Made by a program: the position numbers and the translations under genes. The notes under the pieces were generated by a model. It was not told the origin of the DNA and ran no database searches. It saw only the letters and a list, made by a program, of their open reading frames with translations. A stretch of DNA of 64,000 nt from Apoda limacodes (Eukaryota; Arthropoda; Insecta; Lepidoptera; Limacodidae), in assembly GCA_946406115.1 (NCBI GenBank), contig OX291547.1, forward strand, positions 4,159,001 through 4,223,000, written 5' to 3'. Positions 47,206-59,345 of this stretch are shown here, in pieces. The stretch's first letter is position 1. Each line of letters begins with the position of its first letter.

Positions 47206-47352
47206 CTAGTCATCTCGCCACTTCATAAAATTATTGTACAATTTTAGGTATCTTTCTTTCGAAACTTCCGGCAAAAGATTATCGATTACTTTATTTGCCT
47301 CTTCTTTTACCGAATCTGGGGTCAACATCTGAATCGCTTGAACTCCTTTTTA
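47206..47352 (-). pseudogene. Crypton-like tyrosine recombinase, N-terminal fragment
   Basis: The minus strand is open to a TAG (47208-47206) and reads VKEEANKVIDNLLPEVSKER followed by YLKLYNNFMKWRDD. The 'LLP..S..RY...Y..F..W' pattern is the start of the core-binding domain in the tyrosine recombinase-like (Crypton-type) proteins widespread in arthropods. An adjacent frame gives SSSDSDVDPRFGKRR, probably the residues before it, so a frameshift is present. The catalytic half is absent. The assignment is from memory of the pattern. Confidence 0.5.
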
Positions 47353-47359
47353 GTAAAAT

Positions 47360-48980
47360 ATTCAGTTTAATGAAAAATTACAAAACTTTTTGAAATTTCG
47401 AATTGCGGCATAGTTTATAGTTAGTATCCCGCCAAATTATATATTTTTTTTATTTTATTTTAAATATCGCCGCGCCGGCAACCCAGCCCAGTGTAATAAA
47501 AACACTTGTAAACACTGTCATTATATTCTGGTAGGTACTATTTAAAACTTTTTAATTCATATATTCCCTAAAGCCAGTGGCTTTGTTTTCTATACCTACT
47601 TATATGTTCCCGCTATTTCAATAGTGTTTTGGTGAGTTTAATTATTTTTTCACCTTATATTTTTATGCATTTACTTGCAAATGTGATGAAAAACATTGAG
47701 TGTAATACGGGCGTTACAGAATTTACAAACTAGAGTCATTAAAGCCTTCGGCCTTAGGCCTTAAACTTCTAAACAGCCTCTCGTTAGTAATTTTCTCCAA
47801 CACCCTTAATACACAATGTACTATTAATTCGCACTGGCTGTTTATACACACAAGTATTACAAGGCCGCTAAAAAATATCAATGCAAAAATGATGTTTTCC
47901 TAAAAATTGCTATATTGTTAAAAAAAATCATGAGATTTGCTCATCTTAACAACCCAACACCTTCAGAGATTTTTAAGTGTCAAGATTGTGTAACTTAGGT
48001 TAATAGGCAATTAGACTGTAGTATTTAGGCATGTAATGTTATAAAGAACTAGCCTTTGCTGCGCTTTCATCCGCCCCATATTCGGTTATTATATAGTATT
48101 ATTCTTCTATATACATTTCATGTAGGTGATCCTGTCCCATACCAAAGAAATCGTCTCTTAGCTCAAATAATTTCAAATTACATTCTAAAAAAGAACACTG
48201 GAAGTATTGCCACGAGTAATAATAAATAAATAAAAAAAACTTTTATGGACAGAAAATGCGACAGTAAATTCTTATTCTATTTTTTCGAAAAATTCGAATC
48301 TATGCGAGTAGCTTCCTAACGGTTTGTTTTTATGTTACAGAAAAGAGATAGTTGGATTACCATATTGCTTCTTCAACTAAATCCATGGCTCGTGACGTGA
48401 CGATTCGCTTTGCTGTACATTTCGAATAATTTAGGCAAAACATAGTTTTATAAAAATCGGTTTCAGGTCCGACGTTCCATTCCAATTCCGGATTTGAAAA
48501 AGTCAAAAATCGCTTTGAATCTTTGGATTTTTAATCGTCTACGTCGGACCCATAAAACATAGGAACACGCACGTTGTTGTATAGGTTTCAATGAGAGCGT
48601 CAACACGTGCCGGATTTTTATATGACACCTTCCGCCTCTGATCCGTGTTAACCGTCTACAACAGCGCTTAAGGAAATAATTTTAAAACATTGGTAGACTT
48701 AAATCAATTGGTGATCTTAAGTTCTTATAATACCTAATAAGATTTTATGTCTTTCCGTAGATCGTAGACTTCCAAAGGAAGTATTTCATATCAATTTCAC
48801 CTATACAACGTGTAACATAAGTGTGCGATAATAATGCAGGGTAAAATTTTGCTCCTTGTACTGAACAACTTTCCCCAAGGCACATGGGTCGAAATCTCAA
48901 AAAAACAATTTAACTTTTCATACTAAGTTCGATCAGCTGATCAGCACTTTGCATGAGACTTAAATTTATTTTTCCTTATT
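47360..48980. other. No gene seen
   Basis: AT-rich DNA. 47705-47780 may hold a very short LINE RT scrap (LQNLQTRVIKAFGL). 48053-48110 resembles an RTE-like tail. Confidence 0.4.
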
Positions 48981-48999
48981 CGAACTTCATGCGGACGTA

Positions 49000-49330
49000 C
49001 TATAGCTATCCATATCAGCCTCACATGTACCACTGTTGGGGCACAGCCTATCCTCACTGAGGGTAATTTGGGCCATAGTCCACATGCGGACCCAGTGCGG
49101 GTTGACTAGACATTTTCTTTTTTTTTGAAGTGAAAACTTCTTTAGCGGCGTTGTGCACTTTTTTTGGTATGGGTAAAAAATGAGTGAGTGCAACTCGTTT
49201 TTTTTTTATGTATGTTAGTTTTCTCACGATGTTTTCCTTCAACGTTAAGCCAGCGGTGTGAATAATCAATATACTTAAGAAATTAGGATAAAGACTCATT
49301 CCTCGGGCTCGAACCTCCGCCACACAGAAC
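49000..49330. repeat. LINE/SINE-type 3' repeat
   Basis: CCACTGTTGGGGCACAGCCT, GGGCCATAGTCCACATGCGG, ACCCAGTGCGGGTTGACTAG, TTCTCACGATGTTTTCCTTC and CTCGGGCTCGAACCTCCGCC are ordered blocks of a very common lepidopteran repeat. Short minus-strand open frames inside it are by-products. Confidence 0.7.
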
Positions 49331-49394
49331 GCAAGGTGAAATCGAAATATAGCTAAAGCTACTGGTTATAAACAACTTACTTTCTTAATACAAT

Positions 49395-49465
49395 CAAGGA
49401 CTCTCTATAGAACTCCCACGCTGTCAAAAGTATTTCGCGCGGACGGGGCCGTGGGAAAAGCTGGT
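49395..49465. repeat. RTE-like tail fragment
   Basis: TTTCGCGCGGACGGGGCCGT followed by GGGAAAAGCTGGTG matches the usual end of RTE-type repeats. Confidence 0.5.
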
Positions 49466-49889
49466 GCCTATATAAGCTAATCATATTTTTGTCTGTCTTT
49501 CTTAAGAAAGCATAAGTCGCAGAAACAGAAAGATAATATTTGTTTACGAAGTGAATCGAAACAAACTTCTAGCACAATTTCATTTCCTTATTTTATATCT
49601 TAAACTAAAACTTCATTAAGTTTATCTTCAAACTAAGTCACCGTTCAATTTCAAATAAGCTCACCTTTGTAAGTAGTTTCTCACTACTTTGATCCCTTTT
49701 CCGTGACAAGCATACCTGTTTGAACGGTGCTATGAACTCAAACCATACGACTTAGATTAGGTATTTTTTTATCTTACATCAAAGATAATATAAGCTAGGT
49801 ACATCCTACTTGATCATTTATTTGAACATGTTATTAATTAAATTAATATTTTTTAAATCCTCCTTTTAGCTTACGCAAAATTACTTAGT

Positions 49890-50170
49890 TCTCTTTTTAG
49901 GACTTAGGACTTTAGGACCCTATTATTAAGTCTACGCTGTCTGTCCATATACAAATATTATTGTGTATTTTTTGTAACTAAATTTTTAATATACTGTTTG
50001 CTGTTTGATTCTCAACAAGTTGATGGTTGCAGTTTTTATAAAATGGCGGTTTACCGAAAAAAAAAACACAAAAAAAAAAAAAAGTAAAATTTTAGTCTTA
50101 ATACAAGAAACACTTTTGCGTTGTTTTTACTCTATCGTAAAAACAGTAATACTCATACATACAAGCTTCA
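49890..50170 (+). repeat. GGTTCCGTACC-type dispersed repeat, diverged copy
   Basis: Shares ACCCTATTATTAAGTCTACG, CTGTCTGTCC and TTAATACAAGAAACACTTTT with the copy at 701-1055. The first block is altered. Confidence 0.5.
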
Positions 50171-50369
50171 GACAGCCGTGAAAATAGTGTTAGCTCGAAG
50201 CAGCTTACCAACATAACAATTATTCTTTTAGAAGAACCTTCATGCATAGTCAAAAATAGGGTTGAAAGTACGTGTTTGCAGCAATTATTACTTTCTTGCC
50301 CGTTAAGAGGAAAGAAAGCTGATGATGATGAATTTAAAAGCTGACGAAACAATTAAATAGCTTCTGTTT

Positions 50370-50775
50370 ATTTGGTACAGTGCCATCTGTGATTATAAAA
50401 GCGAACCAATTTTACCTAGAAAAAAATAACTCAACATTTATAAACAACAGAAAACATAACCATAGCTATGTTATTCGGTACAGCGCCATCTATGTTTATA
50501 AAAGTGAATTAATATTTGTTAAGTAAATTAAAACTTTTATTAATTATATTTTATTTTCCCCGCATTTGTAGTGTAAAGGACTATGTATCACTCGGGATGA
50601 AAGACGATTCCCACCTCGTGTGTTTTAAGGCCCTCAGCTCCGCTTCGGGCCTCAAACTACACCCTCGTCGGTAATCAGTCACTTTCACCCCTTGGTGAAC
50701 AATGTACTATATAAGGTACAAGACACTGGCTTGATAAATAAAACTGTTAGTGGGAGTCGGGTTCGACCAACAATT
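50370..50775. repeat. Duplicated block and possible LTR-like segment
   Basis: GGTACAGTGCCATCTGTGAT and GGTACAGCGCCATCTATGTT, each followed by TATAAAAG, lie about 103 bases apart (50377 and 50478). 50560-50775 then has a GC-richer segment, TATATAAGG at about 50710, AATAAA at about 50738 and AGTGGGAGTCGGGTTCGACC. The order TATA box then AATAAA is LTR-like, but no matching partner LTR was found. Confidence 0.3.
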
Positions 50776-51006
50776 TCTTGTAATATATTTTAATTAACTA
50801 AAAAGATATTATTTTAAAACTAACTAATTTCTTTCATAAATATTTTCGTTATACATATAATAATATAATATATAAACAATGAGATTAAAAACAATTAAAA
50901 TAAATAACTAACTAAACTATTAACAAAGGCCCTGGATGTTGCTGCCAAGTGATAAAGTGGCTAGAAGACTGGCAGCGTTGTCACGTTGTATGGCAACGCT
51001 TATTTG

Positions 51007-51438
51007 TTATCCAAAATATAAACCAGGTTTCTGATTTTTTGAAGTAGAGATCAATCGCTTGGTTATTTCCTTATAAAAACAATGGGCGCTCTGTCCCCAA
51101 GATCCCATGGTCTCCACTCGAAATGCTTCAAAAATGTATCCGTTACCAAGGGCTGCATATTTTCTACGCTTAAGATGTTTCGCAGCGTCAGCTCCTGAAC
51201 CAGCCTTTCTTGAGGTAGTTGAAAGATGAGACGCGGCCAAGGTGTCAATGCAAGTTGCGTCCCACACCAAAGGGCGTCCCATCTTCCAAGGTATAAGAGC
51301 TAGGCCATCGCGCCTCTTACCGTCGTCACGCGCCAGCCCAATTGGTTCTAAAATGGACGGCACATTGACACTGGCAAGTGCCCTACGAATAATATCGTTC
51401 AAGAGAAACGCGGAAATCTGCCAGCACTTTTTCTGCAA
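51007..51438 (-). pseudogene. RT-associated nuclease-like domain, better-preserved copy
   Basis: An open stretch of 143 codons contains ILEPIGLARDDGKRRDGLAL, IPWKMGRPLVWDATCID, KAGSGADAAKHLKRRKYAAL and VETMGSWGQSAHCFYKEITK. I recognise this as a recurrent segment of metazoan predicted proteins that carry reverse transcriptases. The D-G...W-D-A-T arrangement is compatible with a PD-(D/E)XK nuclease fold, but the lysine is not evident. No RT lies next to it here, so it is an isolated fragment of a mobile element. Beyond its end the frame stops. The functional reading is inference. Confidence 0.55.
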
Positions 51439-51514
51439 GACAGCCCATGATGACCTAGGCTATTTCTATTTCTTTTTGTTACACACGTATATATCTATAT
51501 ATATATACATATGA

Positions 51515-52040
51515 ACTAAAAGTTTAACTTTAGTGAACTTCAATCTTTATACCATAGCTTAGCGAAATGATGAGTGGTTTTCAGAGAATTAGGAAATCTT
51601 CAGAAATGCTTCCTTCAACTTTGATTCGAATGACAACAATTCCACGAAAAATATCGCGCTTTTTTTTTTCTCTCTCGGGCCTCGGGGGACCCTCTGACGT
51701 CTGATATCGAAGTTACATTTTTACTTGGAGAGCGGGAAAAATCTACAAAGATAGATCGCGTAAATACGCCGTTTTGTGCAAATTGTGTGTCAAACTAAAG
51801 GATTTAATAAAATATATGTTAGAAAATTTGCTTTTACTAAGTGCATTACCTTTACCTAAAAAAAAATTATTTATTCAATAAAAAAATTAATTATGCAGTT
51901 ATTAAGAAACGATATACCTACTAAAAAACTTAAGATTTAATTATAAAAAAATGGATTTTTATTTATTGTATGTAATGCAAAAAATAACTGGAATTGACCT
52001 TATTAAACACTTGTGCAAATTTTTAAAGCGTGTATTGCAT
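51515..52040. other. No gene seen
   Basis: AT-rich spacer before the inverted-repeat element. Confidence 0.45.
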
Positions 52041-52042
52041 TT

Positions 52043-54530
52043 GGCTCAAAACCACGAAGGTGGAGAATTCGGTTTGGAAGCTCGCAAAATAAAATATACG
52101 AATGAATAACGGTCAATAAGAATTCAATACTATCGAGAACAATTAGATGTATCTATACCTAAAATTTATGATTTAAAAAAATAAGTAATTTTAAATAATT
52201 TAACAAGAAATATGTGTAAAAAGTCAGTTCGGGAACGCGTCCAAAACCAAAACTTCAAACTTCAACTTACGTTAACAAGTAGTAAAATCATACTTTTTAT
52301 ATTCTCAATGTTCATTAGAGTTTGTTTGTTTCCTAAACAAATATTATTCTAAGCCAAAATATAGAAAATAAAATAATTTTAAACACGGTATTTGTCAAAA
52401 GTTTGTCCGAGAAATCAAACGTCATAGCTGTGAACGCAGCGTTAGGTAGTGAAAACTTTTATTCTTGCATGCGACTTGCGGCGCTAGTGTGCTTTAGTGG
52501 TGAGCAATAGTGTTGTGAGGCGGGCGTCATTTGTTTTGTGCGGAAATAAATAACAATGTAAGGAGGTAAGTACTGTTATGTTCATGTATTTTTTACCGTT
52601 CCTTAATTAACGTCATCACGGGAATGGATGTAATAGTAAATTATATAAAAATAACAATTAGTTAATAATTACTCTGTAAAACTATCATTGTTTACTTCAC
52701 AATAACCTAGAAATAATATGTCTAAGATGGCGACCATCGGAATTATAGGCGTAAAATTTCAAAAACGTCATTTCGGGAACAGTCATTAAGGTAACGTTTC
52801 CGGACATGATGACGCGTTCCCGGATTGACGTAGTACTGTCTGACATGACTCGTTTATTGGTGAATTAATATTTAATTAATATTTTGTTAAAATTCAAAGA
52901 TCTTCTTTTGTTTTCAGTAAAAATGGAACCAAACGAAGATAAGAAAAAGAAGAAAACTAAAAAAATACTTTAAAAAATAGTTCAGCTTCTATAAAACAAA
53001 GGGAAAAAGCCAATGCAAGGAAGCGGAAGTTCTTAGATAAAATGACAGAGGAACAAAGAAAAATAAAACGAGCTAAAGATAGGGAGTACTATCAAAAAAA
53101 GAAAGCTGAAAAGAAGGTAAAGAAAGCAGCAGATATGACAGAACGGGAATAACGTAAGCAAAGAAAACAATGAAAACAAGCTTCATAGAAATATAGAGAC
53201 AAGAAAAAGATGTTATAAAATGTAGTCAGCAATACTCCTCCGTCTTCAGATACGGAGCTAGTGGGGTCTCCTCAAAACTCGGTGAGAAAACAGCGTGGAA
53301 GAAAAAGTGTGAAGAAAGACCGGGCAAAAGCATACAGAAAAACAAAAAAACAACAAGATATAATAACAGAAATGAGACGTAAGATTGATGTATTGAATAA
53401 AAAAATAAGCAGAAAGGAAAAGACAGAAAAGAAGAAGGACAATTGACTCCAAACAGTAAAGTGAATGATATGATCAAAGATATACCAGTTCCAGTACTTC
53501 GTGAAGTACGCAAACAACTGTTATTTGGTGAAGTATTATCTACTCAATTGAAGACAAAATCAACAACATTAAAGATAAACTCAAAAAAGAGAGAAATTTT
53601 TCAAAGATGTGTTAGTGGCACTGGTATCAGAAAGTACAAAGTGTTACGCATGGCTAAGGTATTTATACCCAAACAGAAAAAAATTAAAACTATTTTGATG
53701 TCCGACAAAAAAGTTCGCAAAGTAGTTCTGAAGTCAGATGTACGTCGAAAGGTCGGGGATTTCTTTCAAAAGGATGATGTTAGAAAGATGTGCCCACGAA
53801 AAAGGGACTTCGTAATTAAAAATGGTGTCAAGAAAAAAAAAACGCGTACTTCTATCAACAACCAAAGCTTTACGTCTTAAGATATTTCAGCTAGAACCAA
53901 AAAATGTGTCTTATGTGACATTTGAACAAATTATAGAGATAACATCTACAGCGTCACTGAAAATTAATCATTCAGTGAACACCTTAGTCATTCCGGGAAC
54001 TCTACTTTTATTTGCCTTTATAATACTAATTTCAGATATTATGGAACATGTTAAAATGCACATACAAACAAAATAAAGTTATTATCATAGTAATATCTAA
54101 TTTTACTTTGTAAGTCATCTATATTTTGTTATATTTTGAATTTGGTGCTTGAAATTTGAAACTTAGTTATTTTTTTATTTTCAATTTGATGATTTTTATA
54201 AATATCCATGTCTATTCACCAAATTTCCATTTGCATTTAAAAACTATAGTAGAATGCTATTAAAAATAATAATATTTTATTGTTTTCTATAAACATAACT
54301 AAATATTTAAAAATAAATATTTAGTTACGTTCCCGAAATGACGATTTTTGCTGTCGAGTTACCTTAAAATCGCTGTAATTTGAAAAATTGTGAAATCTGT
54401 GCGCGCCCCTTTTAAATATGTTAAGTTTAATAACAAACCAATCATTTATACTTCTTTTTTTGGCTATTGCTTTTAACATTTTATGCTCAAATCGCAAACC
54501 TGAAATTCGCCACCTTCGTGGTTTTGAGCC
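52043..54530 (+). mobile_element. 2.5-kb inverted-repeat DNA transposon of uncertain superfamily
   Basis: Both ends start GGCTCAAAACCACGAAGGTG and stay paired for about 26 bases with one mismatch. ATTT lies on each side (52039-52042 and 54531-54534), a possible 4-bp target duplication. Inside are several copies of a CGGGAACG/CGTTCCCG word in both directions (about 52228, 52771, 52813 and 54330), some next to AAGGTAACG, as subterminal protein-binding sites would be. A decayed lysine-rich coding region lies in the middle. Confidence 0.75.
52923..54076 (+). pseudogene. Decayed lysine-rich protein of the inverted-repeat element
   Basis: ATG (52923) after an acceptor-like TTTTCAG gives MEPNEDKKKKK and soon stops. 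Beyond it are basic helices (REKANARKRKFLDKMTEEQR, DREYYQKKKAEKK). 53261-53446 continues as KDRAKAYRKTKKQQD. 53443-53880 holds VPVLREVRKQLLFGEVL and FFQKDDVRKMCPRKRDFVIK. After another shift KKKRVLLSTTKALRLKIFQL and YVTFEQI follow. The 'RKQLLFGEVL' and 'CP.KRD....KKRVLL' blocks recur in predicted proteins of insects and other invertebrates whose function I do not know. At least four breaks make this copy non-functional. The expected longer C-terminal part is missing or replaced. Confidence 0.6.
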
Positions 54531-54539
54531 ATTTGCTTG

Positions 54540-56940
54540 TAAGTAAAGTCGTTTAAATAATTAGGATTGGTTGTTATCTAGTTCATTGACTCTAGTGGTA
54601 GCAAAACGTCAAAAAAGGTGACTTCAAAACGGTAAAATCATGAAATTCTATTACAATTTTTTTTAAGTTCAAAGTTGTCATACGGGTATATATACGTACG
54701 AAGTACATAACAAATATATTTATATAAAAGTATACTAAATATTGCCTAGCACAATGATTTTTAGTACATTAAAATTGGCTTCTTGGCCTGTGCGCCATCT
54801 GAAACCAAAACGCAATCTCTGAAAAATTTAGAATAAACCAGCATATACATTACGATTACTTTATTAAACTAACACTTCTTACTATAGTCAAAAAGTTTCC
54901 GTGACAAAGTTTACCTATTTATTTAGGCTTGTCTACTTTCGACTTTGGAAACTTACCCTATAGCGAATGGCTGGCCATGCTGATAACTTGTTTTCATAAT
55001 AACTAAATATTTAAAATTTATAATCTTTAATGAAAATTAAAACTGAACACAGTTTTCATTTTAATTTGAGTACATTTATAATCATTAATGGCAATTTAAG
55101 ATCGGTTTCCTTAAGGTTGTTTTCCAATATAGGTATTATCTCCATAATGGTTGACCGTCTTCTCATCTCTTAATCTGTCATCCTTTACGACATTCCCCTC
55201 TCGTGGGTAACAAAATTGTAGAGTTGTATGGCCAATTTTACTTTTGAAAAAACTCAGGCTGATAAATAAATTATCAGTTATTCACGACGAGATCTTTTAC
55301 TTCTTTTTATTTGTCACTTGCTTCTGTTGAGTGTTGATCTTATTTACTTTTCTAAACATGATAAAACTAGATAAGAAAAGTTAGCAAAATAAAACCAATT
55401 CTCAGTCCCCGAGCCACCGAGCATTAATATCACTCCGATATCGGATATAGGTCTGTCAGAGTCCCCAGAGTCTTGAGAGAGAACAAAATGAGTGCGATAT
55501 CTGTCGTGATTCGAATTAAAACTATTCGTCTAAAAGTCACTTAACTATTTCAGAGAAGAGAAGAGAAAATGTGCTTGGTTATGGTAGAAAAATTAAAACT
55601 TCTCTACATATTACCTATACAATACAATACCTAATATGATTTCAAAATATATACGTATATACATACTAGTGGCGAGCGAGGGGTGGAATTATGACAAGGG
55701 TATACCGGTTCAAAAAAAATTTGTTTTTGTTATCAACACTTAGTTTTGAAAATGAAGTTTCGTGATCAGTTAAAGAAGGAAAATGAAGTAGTCTGTTAAA
55801 CAGCATTCTATATTATGACAAATAAAACCCAATTTAAAAGTAAAGTAAACATGATCCTAGAAAGAAAGAAACAAATCGAAAGCACTTACAAACAGTAATG
55901 GCAAACGGACACGTACTAAATTCATGCTATTCTAAATAAAACGCAAGTACACTTCTAAATAAAAACGTTGACACACTTTGTTATTAAAATTAAGGTATTA
56001 TGATTTTTAATTTTGCAATCTTATCTATCAATTACTTGTAGGCGACAGAGTAAACGCGCGCGCCGCCGGGTCAAAAAAGTCTGGTGTACTATACTTGTAG
56101 TGCTCCTAGCTCTGAAGTTAGTACGTGGTTTTGGTAGTATTGTGGAATTTCTGAAAGGTAGATTGACACGAATCGGCATGTATTGAAACAACGCCACTGT
56201 TATATACTTATGGCGGTATAATTATCCCTTGGTTAACATGGGATGCCACTGTGATATGTAGGAATCACAATTTTTTTGTTCTATAACATATAATGTCCCG
56301 CGGTTTTGAAATTCTATAATTTGTTTGATTGGTTAACAGTCATTTTTGAAACTGAATGTATAAAAAATAGTTTTTAGCTTTTAGGTTAAAAATTAGGATT
56401 GAAGTGTTTTATCGTTTCAGAGAACTATCACCAGAGGGCAAAATACGGGATGAATATTTGCATAAAAATTCCAAATTTTTTGAAAGTAAAACCTTAAACA
56501 GAAAAAGGCTTTTTTTAAAAAGTCTACGGGAACGAAGTCGCCGGAATAAGCTATGAGAGTATTAAAAAAAATAGTATTTCATAATTTTAACGATAAAAAG
56601 TGTTTGTAAAAACCTAATTTGAATAAAGAAAAAAAATTTGACTTTATTATATTTCTAAGTATAAAATAACTTCAATCCAAACTAAGTATTGCACAGTAAG
56701 TAGTTCATTATTGCATATATATGCAGACACAGTAATATGTACCTAATACATTTTTTAAAGAAATAAAAGGAAAGTTAAGCGAAATGTTTTCTTTTTTCCC
56801 AACCCACTAACTTTCAAGTCACGTTTTCCATAATCCCTTTCCAGTGTTTTCAGCTCAATGGTAAAGCATTTTGTTACACGAACAATTTTGTTATTATGAC
56901 AAAATTTGTGAGATATTTCAGTAGGTATCCGTGTCACAAA
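54540..56940. other. No gene seen
   Basis: AT-rich intergenic DNA. GC-richer scraps at 55400-55500 and 56040-56120 (AACGCGCGCGCCGCCGGGTC) have no supported function. Confidence 0.45.
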
Positions 56941-56946
56941 GACTAG

Positions 56947-57360
56947 TTTTTAGCGTTTCGTAGCCAAAGTGTGTCAACGGGATCCTATTACTAAGCCTAC
57001 ACTACCTGTCTGTCTATTCGGCCCTTAATGGGCTCTACCTTTTAGACCGAAGTAGGTAGAAGCCTAATATTTTTTACACAATATGTGTTATTATGGTGGA
57101 TTCCGTAATGAAATAAAAAAAGCAAAAAAAGAATATTTTAATTGGGGTTTCCATATAAGAAACACCATCTTGTTGGCTTTTTCGTAAAAACGATAATACA
57201 TAACTGCAGCTTCAAACTACAACTAGTCATGGTGTAAGCTATAGTAGGTAAAATAACACATAATAAAAACTAATCAAGTGCAAGTCGAGCTCGTGAATTC
57301 TGTGGTGCGTGGTACGGACCTCTCAGTGCACGGGTCAGACTCGCACTTAGCCGGTTTTTA
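56947..57360 (+). repeat. GGTTCCGTACC-type dispersed repeat, copy 5
   Basis: Starts TTTTTAGCGTTTCGTAGCC and contains ACCGAAGTAGGTAGAAGCCT as in copy 1. Near its end it has both AAGTGCAAGTCGAGCTCG and AGACTCGCACTTAGCCGG, a hairpin-like terminus that copy 1 has lost. Confidence 0.8.
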
Positions 57361-57399
57361 ACTTTCGAATGCAGAAGGGTAAGCCTTCTATGGCATGTC

Positions 57400-59100
57400 A
57401 TCATCGTAGAATTCCAGGTGTTCTCGACCTTGTAATGAATTAAAGATATATGTACTCGTAATTTACATAACTAAAAACCACTCTTTCGTTACTGAGTGTG
57501 ATGTATTCGACTAGTTAAAACAAACTTAATGAGCCCTAACTCGAGGGCTTTACTTGTTCCATTATTCACCTTCAGGATACATTATCAGATCAACTCAATG
57601 GAACCACAACAAAATATGATTGTATTGTCATCTGTATTACATACATTTGGAAAATCTCAAATTGATACTACATTTATTAGAAGTTGGTAAAAAGATTTGT
57701 TTACATACATACATACGCACGGGTCCATAACTCCATTAAGTCAATCGTCAAACTTTGAACCCCTTGGAATCCTTATGGATAAATATTTAAAAAATAAAAA
57801 ATATATATTACCTATACTTACATTTCTTCTCCTTCTAATATACATTTATCGTTCACTATTACTCATGTGACATATCGATAGATAACTCATTATCTGTCCA
57901 TAGCTTATCGCTACATCGGGATTACCGACGCTATTACACATAGAACGTGGTTAGCCAGCATCCCTTATCCCTCACGTACCAATAAGCATAGTTAAGTTAT
58001 TGTAGTAATAATTAGTATATAAGAGAAGCTATATTGTAACAGAGAGGCAATCAATATTCAATCTCTATACGACAACAGTGATTATTACAAGTTATAAGGT
58101 TCAATGTCTTTCCTAAAGACCTCCTACAACCCGCCTTATTTCACTATAGATCAATTTATTAATGAATTGGAAAAGGTCATAATACAGCCTTATTTAACGC
58201 AAATGTTGCATGGAGTTATAAATCTCTAACTTTATAACCTCCTCAGCTTAAAAAAACTATATTAGGTATTCCTGTGTCAAAAGTAACGAATATACCTATT
58301 TGCAGCATCTTGGAATCTACAAATCGGTCGTTTAGTTTGTTATTTCTATTAATATATTTGAAGTTAAGTACATTTTTGTTAAGACTCTGATGTCGAAGTT
58401 TCAATTTATGTTTGATTTTAACTAAACTTATACATTAGCCGATTGAATACATGTGGCGCCAGCTTAATGGTAAAAACTTTGTTTTTATTGAAAAGTTTGA
58501 AGGTTTACCGACGTTTTGATGTTATTATATTATAGTTATATGATTTATCTACATGTATATCGTTTTACACCATTAAATTTTTTTTTAATAGAAAATCTTT
58601 AATGTTAGCAGGATTTTCCATTTCATATCGAAACATACATTAACGTTTAAACAAAAGTTAATTTTAATAAAGGATGAAATATGATTTTCAAACATATATT
58701 GAAAGAAATAAAAAGAAAAAGACTATAAAACAGTAAAAACGCTCATTTTCTTTAAGACGTAATTTAACGTAGGTATTCAATGTCATACAACAAATACATT
58801 TCTACGTAATGTAACATTTTTTTATTACAGAATTATGCTTGGAACTCTCCCTAGACTTAGTTTTTAATCAATATAAGGTGACAATCTTAAACTCACGACC
58901 AGTTTCAGTCTGAGAAGAAACATTGCATTATAGAATATAAATGGTCACGCATCGCACTCACGTTCCATGCGGTTTTATATTGACTGCGAACACTTAGGTT
59001 GTAAAATTATCTTTGGCAAATATCTTCCTAGGGACTACTTCATCTTCACGTTAACACACCAGTACTAGTCCTTGAGCTACAAGCGTTCGGCTACAGTTAC
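57400..59100. other. No gene seen; isolated TATA-like context
   Basis: AT-rich. At 58015-58145 a TATATAAGAG word is followed by ATG at 58105 and a 39-codon open frame (MSFLKTSYNPPYFTIDQFIN and on) ending TAA. No domain or splice site supports a gene; it may be an LTR remnant. Confidence 0.35.
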
Positions 59101-59103
59101 TTC

Positions 59104-59345
59104 TTAACATCAGGCGGCGTGATGCTTGTTGGCTACCTTACTGCAAAGTATAAATCATGGCCACGCTGAGTATAAAATTTTAGGACCATGTGTCACGCAC
59201 GACACATTTTTAGTAGTAGTGTTTCGTCCTTCTATGAGATCACCGAAGATATACTGCGGGGAGCGCTTCCCATCAGGTGGACCGAAAGCTTGTTTGCCAC
59301 CTTATTGGTATAAAACAACTTCTACTTGTTTACAAGCACTGTGAC
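59104..59345 (+). repeat. LINE 3' UTR fragments, two tandem
   Basis: TTAACATCAGGCGGCGTGAT at 59105, then TTCCCATCAGGTGGACCGAA and AGCTTGTTTGCCACCTTATT at 59268-59310. Both match the 3' UTR at 30520-30580. Confidence 0.65.

Noticed and set aside
47705..47780. LINE reverse transcriptase scrap (LQNLQTRVIKAFGL)
   Set aside because: Too short to be sure; listed only within the gene-less stretch.
49054..49323. Two overlapping minus-strand frames
   Set aside because: The stretch is a common dispersed repeat with ordered blocks; frames are by-products.
53226..53517. Minus-strand frames rich in Phe and Leu that look like membrane proteins
   Set aside because: They are antisense to a lysine-rich coding region (AAA/AAG reads TTT/CTT).
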